The notes under the pieces: model-generated
Database searches by the model: none
Told to the model about the DNA's origin: nothing
The model's input: the letters and a program-made list of their open reading frames with translations, nothing else
Translations under genes and position numbers: made by a program
Assembly: GCA_041675505.1 (NCBI GenBank)
Contig: JBAYTR010000012.1
Span: 85,093-149,092 of the forward strand
DNA: 64,000 nt
Origin: JAGPCK01 sp041675505
Lineage (GTDB): Bacteria > Bacteroidota > Bacteroidia > UKL13-3
Direction of reading: 5' to 3'
Part shown: piece after piece, positions 40,853 to 49,121 of the stretch
Numbering within the stretch: position 1 is the stretch's first letter
Layout: the number at the start of each line of letters is the position of its first letter

Positions 40853-42052
40853 ATGACAACACAAAACACCAACACTCGCATTATACACAGCATTCCCGTT
40901 GACGAATTAACCGGAGCGATAAGTGTCCCGATCTATCAAACATCTACCTACGTGCAGGAAAGCCCTGGTGTAAATAAGGGTTTCGATTATTCACGCAGTA
41001 ACAACCCTACAAGGCAAGCACTCGAAAACCTGATTGCAGTGCTGGAACACGGAAGCGCTGGTTTTGCTTTTGCAAGCGGACTGGCCGCTATTGATGCCGT
41101 GATTAAACTGCTGAAAAGCGGAGACGAGATCTTAGCCGTTGATGATATTTACGGTGGCTCGTTTCGCATATTCACGCATATCTATGAGAAATTCGGTATA
41201 CAGGTAAGGTATGTAGATACTACTCAGGTAAAAAATGTGGCTGATAACATTACCTCAAAAACGAAATTCATCTGGATTGAAACACCTACCAATCCAACAC
41301 TTAAAATCTCCGACATTGAAGCCATTGCTCAGGTAGCGAAAACCAACAATGCCTTACTGGCTGTAGACAACACCTTTGCCTCCCCGGCATTACAACAACC
41401 AATTTTACTGGGTGCTGACATTGTCATTCATAGTGCCACTAAATACCTTGGCGGCCACTCAGATCTAATTGCCGGATTGGTAGTAACTAAAACACCCGAG
41501 TTAGCTGAACAGATTAAATTCATTCAAAACTCCAGCGGCTCAATTCTAGGACCATTCGACTCCTGGTTGGTGATACGTGGCATTGAAACTTTGAACCTGC
41601 GGGTAGAAAAACATGCTGCCAATGCACAAAAAATTGCCGCATACCTCAACAGCAAAAAAGAAATAGAAACGGTGTACTACCCGGGTTTAAGTTCACACCC
41701 CAATCATGATGTGGCCAAAAAACAGCAATCAGCATTTGGAAGTGTAATCTCCTTCTCCTTAAAAAATGACACCATACGTGCAGCAGAGAATTTTGTAAAT
41801 ACAACCCGACTCTTTAAACTGGCCGAAAGCCTGGGTGGTATTAAAAGTCTTATCTGCCATCCCGCTCAAATGACACATAAATCCATTCCGGAAGAAATTC
41901 GCAGGGGTGCCGGAGTATCCGACTCTCTCATACGGCTATCTGTAGGCCTGGAAGATGTAGAAGATCTGATGGAAGATTTGGAGCAGGCATTTCAACGTAT
42001 CAACGCGAACACCTTGCAGGTAAATTATGCGCAACGGGAAACTGTCTGTTGA
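40853..42052 (+). CDS. Cys/Met metabolism PLP enzyme (cystathionine synthase/lyase or sulfhydrylase)
   Basis: 399 aa. Transsulfuration fold type I enzyme: NTRIIHSIPVDELTGAISVP at the N-terminus, substrate region YQTSTYVQESPGVNKGFDYS, AFASGLAAIDAVIKLLKSGD, and PLP Lys in SATKYLGGHSDLIAG near residue 198. The C-terminal part has SLGGIKSLICHPAQMTHKSI and IRLSVGLEDVEDLMEDLEQA. Cystathionine gamma-synthase, O-acyl-homoserine sulfhydrylase, cystathionine gamma/beta-lyase and methionine gamma-lyase share this pattern and cannot be separated from sequence read by eye. The neighbouring homoserine dehydrogenase favours a methionine-synthetic role. Confidence 0.92.
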   Translation: MTTQNTNTRIIHSIPVDELTGAISVPIYQTSTYVQESPGVNKGFDYSRSNNPTRQALENLIAVLEHGSAGFAFASGLAAIDAVIKLLKSGDEILAVDDIYGGSFRIFTHIYEKFGIQVRYVDTTQVKNVADNITSKTKFIWIETPTNPTLKISDIEAIAQVAKTNNALLAVDNTFASPALQQPILLGADIVIHSATKYLGGHSDLIAGLVVTKTPELAEQIKFIQNSSGSILGPFDSWLVIRGIETLNLRVEKHAANAQKIAAYLNSKKEIETVYYPGLSSHPNHDVAKKQQSAFGSVISFSLKNDTIRAAENFVNTTRLFKLAESLGGIKSLICHPAQMTHKSIPEEIRRGAGVSDSLIRLSVGLEDVEDLMEDLEQAFQRINANTLQVNYAQRETVC

Positions 42053-42099
42053 AGCTTATCGATTCTTACCTTTTGATTAAACATTTAAATTGATTTACC

Positions 42100-43278
42100 A
42101 TGAACATTCAACATATACAAATAGGGTTATTCGGTTTTGGTTGTGTAGGCAAGGGCTTATACGAAGTATTGCACCAAACCAAAGGCATTAAAGCAACGGT
42201 CAAAAAAATATGCGTAAAGAACCAGAATAAACAACGCAGCATCGAGCAATCATTTTTCACTTATGATAAAAATGAGTTACTCTTTGACAACACCATCAAT
42301 GTGATTGTAGAGTTGATTGATGATGCTGACGAAGCGTTTCACATAGTAAGCACAGCCATGAAAAATGGTAAAGCCGTAGTTTCGGCCAACAAAAAGATGA
42401 TTGCTGAACATTTCGAAGAGCTATATAATTTACAACAGCTGTACAATGTTCCATTCCTGTATGAAGCATCGGTATGCGGGAGTATCCCCATCATACGCAA
42501 TCTGGAGGAGTATTACGACAACGACCTGCTGAGTTCAGTCGAAGGTATTTGCAACGGCACCACCAACTACATTCTTACTAAAACAGCTCTGGAAGGAAAG
42601 TCGTATGAAGAAGCCCTGCGTGAAGCACAGGAACTGGGCTTTGCGGAAAGCAACCCCCGATTGGATGTGCAAGGCTTTGACCCCAAATACAAACTCACCA
42701 TTTTACTGGCACATACCTTTGGCTTGTTTGTAAAGCCGGAGCGGCTGCTTAACTATGGCATACATCACCTCAATGAAAATGACAGTAATTTTGCCCGCGA
42801 AAAAGGGTACCGCATAAAACTGGTGGCGCACACCTCCAGAGAAAACGACAGTGTGAAAGCTTACGTACTACCTCGTTTTATCAAAGCCGATGAATTGATG
42901 TACAATGTAAACAACGAGTACAATGCGGCACTGGTAAAGGCTCAGTTCAGCGACCGTCAGTTTTTTGTAGGTAAGGGTGCAGGCAGCTATCCCACAGCCT
43001 CAGCAGTATTGTCAGATATATCGGCTCTGCAATTTGATTATCGCTACGAGTACAAAAAAACCTCACAAAAAAACGGCAGCAACTTTAGCAACGACTTCAC
43101 TTTGCGTTTATACATTCGTTATGAAAATGACAATGTGCTACAAGAATTGGAAGTGAAAAATATCGAACAATCCTTCCATAGTGAAGCTTATAGTTATGTA
43201 ATTGGTGACGTAAAACTGGATAAGCTACTGGACTTTAACCCCAATGAACGACAGGATGTATTTGTTGGGGTGATATGA
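42100..43278 (+). CDS. hom: Homoserine dehydrogenase
   Basis: 392 aa, NAD(P)-binding IGLFGFGCVGKGLYEVLHQ (GxGxxG type), homoserine dehydrogenase core YEASVCGSIPIIRNLEEYYD and SVEGICNGTTNYILTKTALE, plus AQELGFAESNPRLDVQGFDP. Stand-alone, no aspartokinase part and no clear C-terminal ACT domain. It makes homoserine for methionine and threonine synthesis. Third gene of the unit led by the Cys leader, 47 nt after the PLP enzyme. The homoserine acyltransferase is not in the window; asd is at 62 kb. Confidence 0.93.
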   Translation: MNIQHIQIGLFGFGCVGKGLYEVLHQTKGIKATVKKICVKNQNKQRSIEQSFFTYDKNELLFDNTINVIVELIDDADEAFHIVSTAMKNGKAVVSANKKMIAEHFEELYNLQQLYNVPFLYEASVCGSIPIIRNLEEYYDNDLLSSVEGICNGTTNYILTKTALEGKSYEEALREAQELGFAESNPRLDVQGFDPKYKLTILLAHTFGLFVKPERLLNYGIHHLNENDSNFAREKGYRIKLVAHTSRENDSVKAYVLPRFIKADELMYNVNNEYNAALVKAQFSDRQFFVGKGAGSYPTASAVLSDISALQFDYRYEYKKTSQKNGSNFSNDFTLRLYIRYENDNVLQELEVKNIEQSFHSEAYSYVIGDVKLDKLLDFNPNERQDVFVGVI

Positions 43279-43337
43279 TAACTGGAGTTTCTAAAAACTT
43301 AAAGCCATTCAATTCATACTTAAGCTGTCAATGGTGA

Positions 43338-43766
43338 TTAAGAGTTTTTCAAAACATCCCAGCTGTGGTCACCCATCAACTTTACAGTAGCTACGTAACG
43401 TTGAAACGGCATCTCTTTTCTTCCCCATTCATTCGGACCAATTAAAGAAAGTGTGTAGTGATCGTCCTTTTCATACAGGTGGTAAACCTGTCCCACAACC
43501 GGGGTAAAGCGCATATCTGATTCATAAATATGCTCCGATATCTTCATGCGGTCTTCAATTTCACGCACCTGCTGCATAATCAACTCCGCCTGTTTCCTGA
43601 GTAAGGAAATCTCCTGCTGAGCATAATGGTGCATCGCCTCTACTGCATTGGCACGTATCTTATTCTTATCCTCTGGTTTAATAACCGGAGAACTAATGCT
43701 TAGCGGAATAGGGGAAAGAGAGGCTTCACCGCGGTACGAAAACTCATCAGGCTCGTTATTTATCAT
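43338..43766 (-). CDS. DUF2452 domain protein
   Basis: 142 aa from ATG 43766 (an earlier ATG at 43784 is possible). Helical first half (IRANAVEAMHHYAQQEISLL, QVREIEDRMKISEHIY) and the conserved block FTPVVGQVYHLYEKDD followed by LSLIGPNEW, which marks DUF2452. Cytoplasmic, function unknown. Divergent from the carotenoid glycosyltransferase; 59 nt apart. Confidence 0.82.
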   Translation of the reverse strand: MINNEPDEFSYRGEASLSPIPLSISSPVIKPEDKNKIRANAVEAMHHYAQQEISLLRKQAELIMQQVREIEDRMKISEHIYESDMRFTPVVGQVYHLYEKDDHYTLSLIGPNEWGRKEMPFQRYVATVKLMGDHSWDVLKNS

Positions 43767-43825
43767 CAGGTATATAAAGGTCAAAACAAAAATAACTATT
43801 TTAGCCCTCTTTTGTTTTAGACTCT

Positions 43826-44920
43826 ATGCTTGTATTGTGGTGGATTACATTTTCATTTTTGCTTCTGCGCTTTATGGTAGCCACTGTAAACTACTGGTAC
43901 CCTCAGCGTTTAGAGGACTCAACAGCCGAACCTGGCGATAAGGTTTCTATTCTTATTCCGGCCAGGAATGAAGAAAAAAATATTGATAAACTGTTACGCT
44001 CCATCCTCAATCAGGATTACAAAAACTACGAAGTACTGGTGTTGGATGACCATTCCACTGACAGAACTGCCATGCTCGTTCAGCAATTCAGCAAAATAGA
44101 CCCTAAAGTAAAATTACTGAAGGGAGAAGCGCTGCCGCCTAACATGTTGGGTAAAAACTGGGCTTGTCATCAACTGGCACTTCAATCCAAAGGCAACAAA
44201 CTGCTCTTTCTGGATGCTGATGTAACCGTAAAAAAAGGATTAATAAAAAACGCTCTGGCATATTCGGCTAATGAAAAACTCACTTTACTCTCCATTTTCC
44301 CTGACCAGGTGATGGAAACCCGGGGAGAGAAACTGGTGGTACCACTCATGCATTATCTGCTGCTATCTATGCTCCCGTTGGTACTTATTCGTAAAAGTAG
44401 TTTCCCTTCATTGGCAGCGGCCAACGGGCAGTTTATGTTGTTTGATGCAAGCACTTACAAAAAGCACTTGTTTCATTTAAGTTTGGCCAATAAAATTACC
44501 GAAGACATTGAGTGCATGAAACTGATTAAGCAGCTGGGGTACAGAGGTCAAACCTTACTGGCCAATGGTTTTATTCAATGCCGCATGTACAAAAGCTATG
44601 AAGAGGGGGTAAACGGCTTTTCCAAAAATATTCTGAGCGGTTTTGGCAACAGCGTATCTGCCCTGCTTGTTTATCTTTCATTAACGGTATTCGCTTACAT
44701 AGCATTTATTTGGTTTGTACCCACACCCAATTTATGGCTGAGTTTTATCCTGATTATCTACCTGCGCATCATGATATCTAAGGCTGCTAACCAAAATTTA
44801 ATATTTAACGTATTGTACCACTCGTGGCAAATGCTAACTTTGGTTCATATTTCCGCTTTGTCTGTAAACAAACTACTAACCAAATCAAATGAATGGAAAG
44901 GCCGGACAATAAACCAATAA
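43826..44920 (+). CDS. CrtQ-like membrane glycosyltransferase family 2
   Basis: 364 aa. An N-terminal hydrophobic segment, GT2 domain with VSILIPARNEEKNIDKLL, VLVLDDHSTDRT and LLFLDADVTVKKG, and a C-terminal bundle of hydrophobic segments (VLIRKSSFPSLAAANGQFML and later VSALLVYLSLTVFAYIAFIW). Matches the carotenoid-type glycosyltransferases found next to carotenoid genes in Bacteroidota. It overlaps the next gene by 28 nt. Likely sugar donor to a carotenoid end group; alternative: other membrane lipid. Confidence 0.85.
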   Translation: MLVLWWITFSFLLLRFMVATVNYWYPQRLEDSTAEPGDKVSILIPARNEEKNIDKLLRSILNQDYKNYEVLVLDDHSTDRTAMLVQQFSKIDPKVKLLKGEALPPNMLGKNWACHQLALQSKGNKLLFLDADVTVKKGLIKNALAYSANEKLTLLSIFPDQVMETRGEKLVVPLMHYLLLSMLPLVLIRKSSFPSLAAANGQFMLFDASTYKKHLFHLSLANKITEDIECMKLIKQLGYRGQTLLANGFIQCRMYKSYEEGVNGFSKNILSGFGNSVSALLVYLSLTVFAYIAFIWFVPTPNLWLSFILIIYLRIMISKAANQNLIFNVLYHSWQMLTLVHISALSVNKLLTKSNEWKGRTINQ

Positions 44921-45528
44921 TCTGGACAACGATACTGGGCGTTTTTTATCTGGTTGGCGTGGTGGGCTTTAGCCTTGACGCTTTGGTACACCTGTTTAAA
45001 ACACTTGTACCCTACAACCTACTGTTAACAGGAGTAATCCTATTTTCATTTCACCGTAAATTCAATGCCAGACAAATAACCTTTGCCCTGATTATTGCCA
45101 TTACTGCCTGGGGAATAGAAGTAATCGGAACAAATACAAAGGCTATTTTTGGAGATTATACTTACGGGAATACCCTGGGTACAAAGGCACTTAACACCCC
45201 ACTTATTATAGGCCTCAACTGGCTGATTCTCATTTACTGTGCATGTTGTATTGCCTGGCGCTCTACCCGAACTTTGCCCATGAGAGCCTTTACGGCAGCT
45301 ATGCTCATGGTGTTTATGGACATATTCATTGAGCCGGTGGCCATTAAGTACGATTACTGGAGCTGGTTGGATAACGAAATTCCTTTCCAGAATTACGCCA
45401 TGTGGTTTGCCGTGTCTTTCGTTTTCAGCATCTTATTCTTCATGTTTGAAGTAGATGCCCGGAACAAAATAGCCAAAAATGTGTACCTGATTCAATTGGC
45501 ATTTTTTATTGCTTTAAACCTGAATTAA
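44893..45528 (+). CDS. Carotenoid biosynthesis protein (CruF-like, DUF422)
   Basis: 211 aa, six to seven hydrophobic segments. Conserved region WGIEVIGTNTKAIFGDYTYG, LGTKALNTPLIIGLNWLI and MVFMDIFIEPVAIKYDYWSW are the hallmark of the CruF/DUF422 carotenoid hydratase-like family. Begins inside the glycosyltransferase gene. Adds water to a carotenoid end in CruF homologues; the actual product here is not known. Confidence 0.88.
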   Translation: MERPDNKPIIWTTILGVFYLVGVVGFSLDALVHLFKTLVPYNLLLTGVILFSFHRKFNARQITFALIIAITAWGIEVIGTNTKAIFGDYTYGNTLGTKALNTPLIIGLNWLILIYCACCIAWRSTRTLPMRAFTAAMLMVFMDIFIEPVAIKYDYWSWLDNEIPFQNYAMWFAVSFVFSILFFMFEVDARNKIAKNVYLIQLAFFIALNLN

Positions 45529-45551
45529 AACATTTAAGCCTCAAATTGGTT

Positions 45552-45559
45552 TACTTTTG
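45552..45559 (+). promoter_or_regulatory. -7 box of ispH
   Basis: TACTTTTG fits TAnnTTTG, five nt before the GTG start of ispH; leaderless geometry. Confidence 0.5.
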
Positions 45560-45564
45560 CAGAC

Positions 45565-46410
45565 GTGAAAGATTTACAAGTATCTATTGATGACAATTCA
45601 GGCTTTTGCTTTGGTGTAGTTTACGCCATACAAATGGCCGAAGACTACCTGAACGAGTATGGTAAACTTTACTGTTTGGGAGATATCGTACACAACGAAG
45701 AAGAGGTAGAACGCCTGAAGGCAAAAGGACTACAGATTATCTCACACGATGACTTACTCAATCTGAAACATGAGCGTGTGCTGATTCGGGCCCACGGTGA
45801 ACCACCCCAAACCTACAAAACAGCCCTCGACAATGACATTGAACTTATTGATGCCAGCTGTCCGGTTGTATTAAAACTACAGAATCGAGTGCGCGAAGCA
45901 TACAACGATAAAGTTCCTATTCTAATTTATGGCAAACACGGGCACGCTGAGGTAAATGGTTTAAAAGGCCAGACCAACGGTGACGCTATTGTGATTGAAA
46001 AGTTTGAAGAGTTGGACCACATTGAACTGCCTGAAAAAATTGCCCTATACAGTCAAACTACTAAACGCACAAAAAATTTATACGCATTAAAGGACGAACT
46101 CGAAAAACGCGGAGTAGAAGTGGATTTTAACGATACACTTTGCAGGCAGGTATCCAACAGGGATATTCAATTGAGAGAATATGCCAAAAAGTTTGATGTA
46201 ATTGTATTTGTATCGGGCAAAAAATCATCAAACGGAAAAGTACTTTATGATGTGTGCAAAGACAATAACCCAAACAGCTATTTTGTAAGCACTGTAGAAG
46301 AATTAGACGCTGATTGGTTTAAGCCCGGAGAAACTGTTGGCATATGTGGCGCCACCTCCACTCCCATGTGGCTCATGGAACAGGTAAAAGAAAAAATTTC
46401 ATCCTTCTAA
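45565..46410 (+). CDS. ispH: 4-hydroxy-3-methylbut-2-enyl diphosphate reductase (GTG start)
   Basis: 281 aa, starts at GTG 45565, five nt after a -7 box. Fe-S enzyme of the MEP isoprenoid pathway. Cys ligands in DDNSGFCFGVVYAIQ (Cys15) and LIDASCPVVLKL; the third cluster Cys is CGATSTP near the end. GHAEVNGLKGQ, YSQTTKRTKNLYAL and the Ser/Asn substrate loop SGKKSSNGKVLYDVC are present. It lies between carotenoid genes, so it feeds IPP/DMAPP to pigment synthesis. Confidence 0.95.
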   Translation: MKDLQVSIDDNSGFCFGVVYAIQMAEDYLNEYGKLYCLGDIVHNEEEVERLKAKGLQIISHDDLLNLKHERVLIRAHGEPPQTYKTALDNDIELIDASCPVVLKLQNRVREAYNDKVPILIYGKHGHAEVNGLKGQTNGDAIVIEKFEELDHIELPEKIALYSQTTKRTKNLYALKDELEKRGVEVDFNDTLCRQVSNRDIQLREYAKKFDVIVFVSGKKSSNGKVLYDVCKDNNPNSYFVSTVEELDADWFKPGETVGICGATSTPMWLMEQVKEKISSF

Positions 46411-46413
46411 ATA

Positions 46414-47007
46414 ATGAAAAATATGTTTCTAAAAACATTAATCGTAGCAGCTGTTGCTGGTGTATCAGGTCTGTTGTTTTACAACTTCAAATTCAGACAA
46501 TACAATTACAACCCAACTACGGTAACTCCTGTTAAGTCTTTCTTCGACTTCTCCATCAAGAGTATTGACGGAAAAGAAATAAAATTTGCCGATTTAAAAG
46601 GTAAAAAGATTTTGTGTGTGAATGTCGCTTCTCAATGCGGCTATACCCCACAATACAGCGACTTGCAAAAACTACAAGACAAATACAAAGATAAACTAGT
46701 GGTTATTGGTTTCCCATGTAACCAGTTTGGCGCACAGGAACCCGGTGATGCCGAGGAAATTCAAACGTTTTGCAAAAAAAATTACGGAGTAACTTTCCAA
46801 CTCACCCAAAAAATTGATGTGAAAGGCAAAGATCAGCATCCCGTTTATCAGTGGCTTACTCAAAAAGCACAAAACGGGAAATCAGATTACGAAGTAAAAT
46901 GGAACTTTAACAAATTCCTCATTAACGAAAAAGGAGAACTGGTGCAGTACTTTCCTTCAAGTGTAAAGCCCTTCGATACAAATTTAACCTCTCTGATTGA
47001 TCAATAA
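46414..47007 (+). CDS. Glutathione peroxidase family protein (membrane anchored)
   Basis: 197 aa. N-terminal hydrophobic anchor (VAAVAGVSGLLFYNF), then the thioredoxin-like GPx fold: catalytic Cys75 in NVASQCGYTPQYSDL (a TGC codon, so not Sec), GFPCNQFGAQEPGDAEEIQ, and WNFNKFLINEKGELVQYFPS. Reduces peroxides, usually with thioredoxin in bacteria. Three nt after ispH; the carotenoid ketolase begins within its last codons, which hints at co-regulation with pigment synthesis for oxidative defence. Confidence 0.92.
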   Translation: MKNMFLKTLIVAAVAGVSGLLFYNFKFRQYNYNPTTVTPVKSFFDFSIKSIDGKEIKFADLKGKKILCVNVASQCGYTPQYSDLQKLQDKYKDKLVVIGFPCNQFGAQEPGDAEEIQTFCKKNYGVTFQLTQKIDVKGKDQHPVYQWLTQKAQNGKSDYEVKWNFNKFLINEKGELVQYFPSSVKPFDTNLTSLIDQ

Positions 47008-47686
47008 GAATAGAAACATCACAGGCACCAGCATCGCACTTTTTCTTATTCTATCTTGGTGCGCTGGGCTGATTTTCTTATTACAGTATGAGATAAACTG
47101 GCAAAATCCGGTGTGGCTGTTGTTTGTCCTAGGTCAGGCTCATTTGTATACCGGCCTGTTTATTACGGCCCATGATGCCATGCACGGAACAGTGAGTTCC
47201 AATAAAAGAGTGAACGATACAATTGGCTCCGTCAGCTTATTACTTTACGCTGCCTTTCATTACAAAAATCTTCACCTCGAGCACCACAAACACCACCGCC
47301 ATGTTGCCACACAAGATGACCCCGACTACCATGAAGGAAGCTTCATCAATTGGTACATAAGTTTTGTGAAACATTACTTGCGTTGGTGGCAGATTGTTTT
47401 ACTGGCAGGTGCATTTAATCTTCTCCATTGGGTTTTAGGCATCCCTCAAACCAACCTGATTTTATTCTGGGTAATCCCCCCGTTACTAAGCACCCTTCAA
47501 CTGTTCTACTTTGGTACGTATTTGCCGCACCGATACCCTGAACAACTGGATAATGTACATAAAGCAAGAACGCAAAGTAAGAATCACCTTTGGGGTTTTG
47601 TAAGCTGCTATTTCTTCGGCTACCATTACGAGCACCACGATAAACCTTATGTTCCCTGGTGGATGTTATGGAAAACCAAAGCGTAG
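46997..47686 (+). CDS. crtW: CrtW-type beta-carotene ketolase
   Basis: 229 aa membrane-bound di-iron oxygenase. His motifs are intact: HDAMHG, HLEHHKHHRH followed by DDPDYHEGSFINWYISF, and HYEHHDKPYVPWWMLWK at the end, which follows the CrtW plan (4-ketolase of beta-ionone rings). Four hydrophobic stretches. Starts at TTG 46997, 11 nt inside the GPx gene; no ATG is available upstream. Converts beta-carotene-type carotenoids to ketocarotenoids. An ordinary fatty-acid desaturase is the alternative but the DDPD block favours CrtW. Confidence 0.85.
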   Translation: MINKNRNITGTSIALFLILSWCAGLIFLLQYEINWQNPVWLLFVLGQAHLYTGLFITAHDAMHGTVSSNKRVNDTIGSVSLLLYAAFHYKNLHLEHHKHHRHVATQDDPDYHEGSFINWYISFVKHYLRWWQIVLLAGAFNLLHWVLGIPQTNLILFWVIPPLLSTLQLFYFGTYLPHRYPEQLDNVHKARTQSKNHLWGFVSCYFFGYHYEHHDKPYVPWWMLWKTKA

Positions 47687-47749
47687 GTTCAGGTATTGAT
47701 GTGTGTAAACTTTAGACGATAGCGCGACTTTTGCGTTGATTACGCTTAC

Positions 47750-48304
47750 TTATTCTCCGTCATCCAGATCTTTAATCGCACTATCAATCATATCTTCAAT
47801 ATACTTCTTGTCTTTATCAGACAAACCGGTGCGCTGTTTGGCAATTTCCTTGAGTTTTTTGTAGGTGGTTTTCTTGCGTGCTTCCAGCGCTAAATAGGTG
47901 ATATAAGTACCGTCACTTTTTTGAAATGTTTTTTCATCAATGGTAGATACATCAACAATAATCTGGTTAAGCACTTCCCGTGTTAAATTCTGAAAACGCT
48001 CTTCGAATTCTGTTCCGCCTTCCGCTTTACGGTCACTACTGTATGCCTCCTGTACACTTTTAATCTGAGTTTGTACAGAAGAAGCCAGACGTTGTTTAGC
48101 TAACAACATAGCCTGACTACGGGACGATTCCAGATTAATACTTTCACCGCTACCGGTTGCACGAAAATACCTGCGATTTGATTCGTATTTATTTCCGCTA
48201 AGCGGACCTTTAATTTCAGTGAGACCTTCTGTAGCTTTTTTCTTGTTAGTACCGCAGGCAAAAACTACCATAGCTACAAAGGCAAATAAAAATATCTTTT
48301 TCAT
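47750..48304 (-). CDS. LPP20-family lipoprotein
   Basis: 184 aa, lipobox VVFAC (Cys17). LPP20-type features: RRYFRATGSGESINLESSRS, QAMLLAKQRLASSVQTQIKS and a Lys-rich C-terminal helix. Outer-membrane lipoprotein family first named in Helicobacter; function unknown. Monocistronic or with the glycosyltransferase upstream (31-nt gap). Confidence 0.87.
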   Translation of the reverse strand: MKKIFLFAFVAMVVFACGTNKKKATEGLTEIKGPLSGNKYESNRRYFRATGSGESINLESSRSQAMLLAKQRLASSVQTQIKSVQEAYSSDRKAEGGTEFEERFQNLTREVLNQIIVDVSTIDEKTFQKSDGTYITYLALEARKKTTYKKLKEIAKQRTGLSDKDKKYIEDMIDSAIKDLDDGE

Positions 48305-48335
48305 CTCAATATGATTTGTGCTTATTCATGAAATA

Positions 48336-49100
48336 TCATGCCAATTTCCTATACAACTCCCGCAACTTGCGGTATTTTTCAAAAGTTTCCCAGGCTGTAA
48401 TTTTGCAAACTACCCAGCCGTAATAACCATCTAAGAAGCCCGCCTTCATAAAATAATTGCGTATAAACTTAAAAGCTGCTTTAAGATATACTCCCGCAAA
48501 GCTTATTCGTTTACCTTGGTCAAACATAGCTTGCGCTGCTATGTTACTGAATTTCTCAGCTTGTTTCCAATGTCCTTCAATGCTGTAATAACTGTAGTGT
48601 AAAATATCGCCCTTAATCCATTTAAAATTCACACTCTTTTTATGCAACTCCCACTTATCATGAGGATTTACGCCTCCCCACTCCCCTTTAGTGCGATTCC
48701 ACAAACGCAGCTTGCGGTCAGGGTACCAACCACTGTGCTTAATCCATTTTCCGCAGTAGTTGGTGCAACGGTTCATTTGGTAAGCATCGCATTGCCAGTT
48801 GGCTTTTATCTGTTGAATTGATTTTTTAAGCTCATCACTCAGGGCTTCATCTGCATCCAGTGAAAGTACATAATCATATTTTGCCTGTTGTGCAGCGTAA
48901 TTCTTTTGCTGAATATGTCCCTCAAACACGTGCTCAATTACACGCGCTCCCATAGAAGTTGCAATATCTCTTGTATGGTCTTTGGAAAATGAATCTACCA
49001 AAAGTATTTCATCGGCAATACCCTGCACCGATTCTATACAACGTGCAATATTCTTCTCCTCGTTGTATGATATAATAACTACGGATAGTTGAATGTTCAC
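48336..49100 (-). CDS. Glycosyltransferase family 2 (WaaE/KdtX-like)
   Basis: 254 aa. GT-A fold: IQLSVVIISYNEEKNIARC, EILLVDSFSKDHTRDIA, VLSLDADEALSDELKKSI (DxD position) and NRTKGEWGGVNPHDKWELH in the C-terminal part. Matches lipopolysaccharide core glycosyltransferases of the WaaE type. Cytoplasmic, membrane-associated through a basic/hydrophobic C-terminus. Probably adds a sugar to the LPS core; the acceptor is not known. Confidence 0.9.
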   Translation of the reverse strand: MNIQLSVVIISYNEEKNIARCIESVQGIADEILLVDSFSKDHTRDIATSMGARVIEHVFEGHIQQKNYAAQQAKYDYVLSLDADEALSDELKKSIQQIKANWQCDAYQMNRCTNYCGKWIKHSGWYPDRKLRLWNRTKGEWGGVNPHDKWELHKKSVNFKWIKGDILHYSYYSIEGHWKQAEKFSNIAAQAMFDQGKRISFAGVYLKAAFKFIRNYFMKAGFLDGYYGWVVCKITAWETFEKYRKLRELYRKLA

Positions 49101-49121
49101 GTGTGCGAATTTACGCTTAAA

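Noticed and set aside
46414..47007. Selenocysteine glutathione peroxidase
   Set aside because: The catalytic position is a TGC Cys codon; there is no in-frame TGA and no SECIS-like structure needed.
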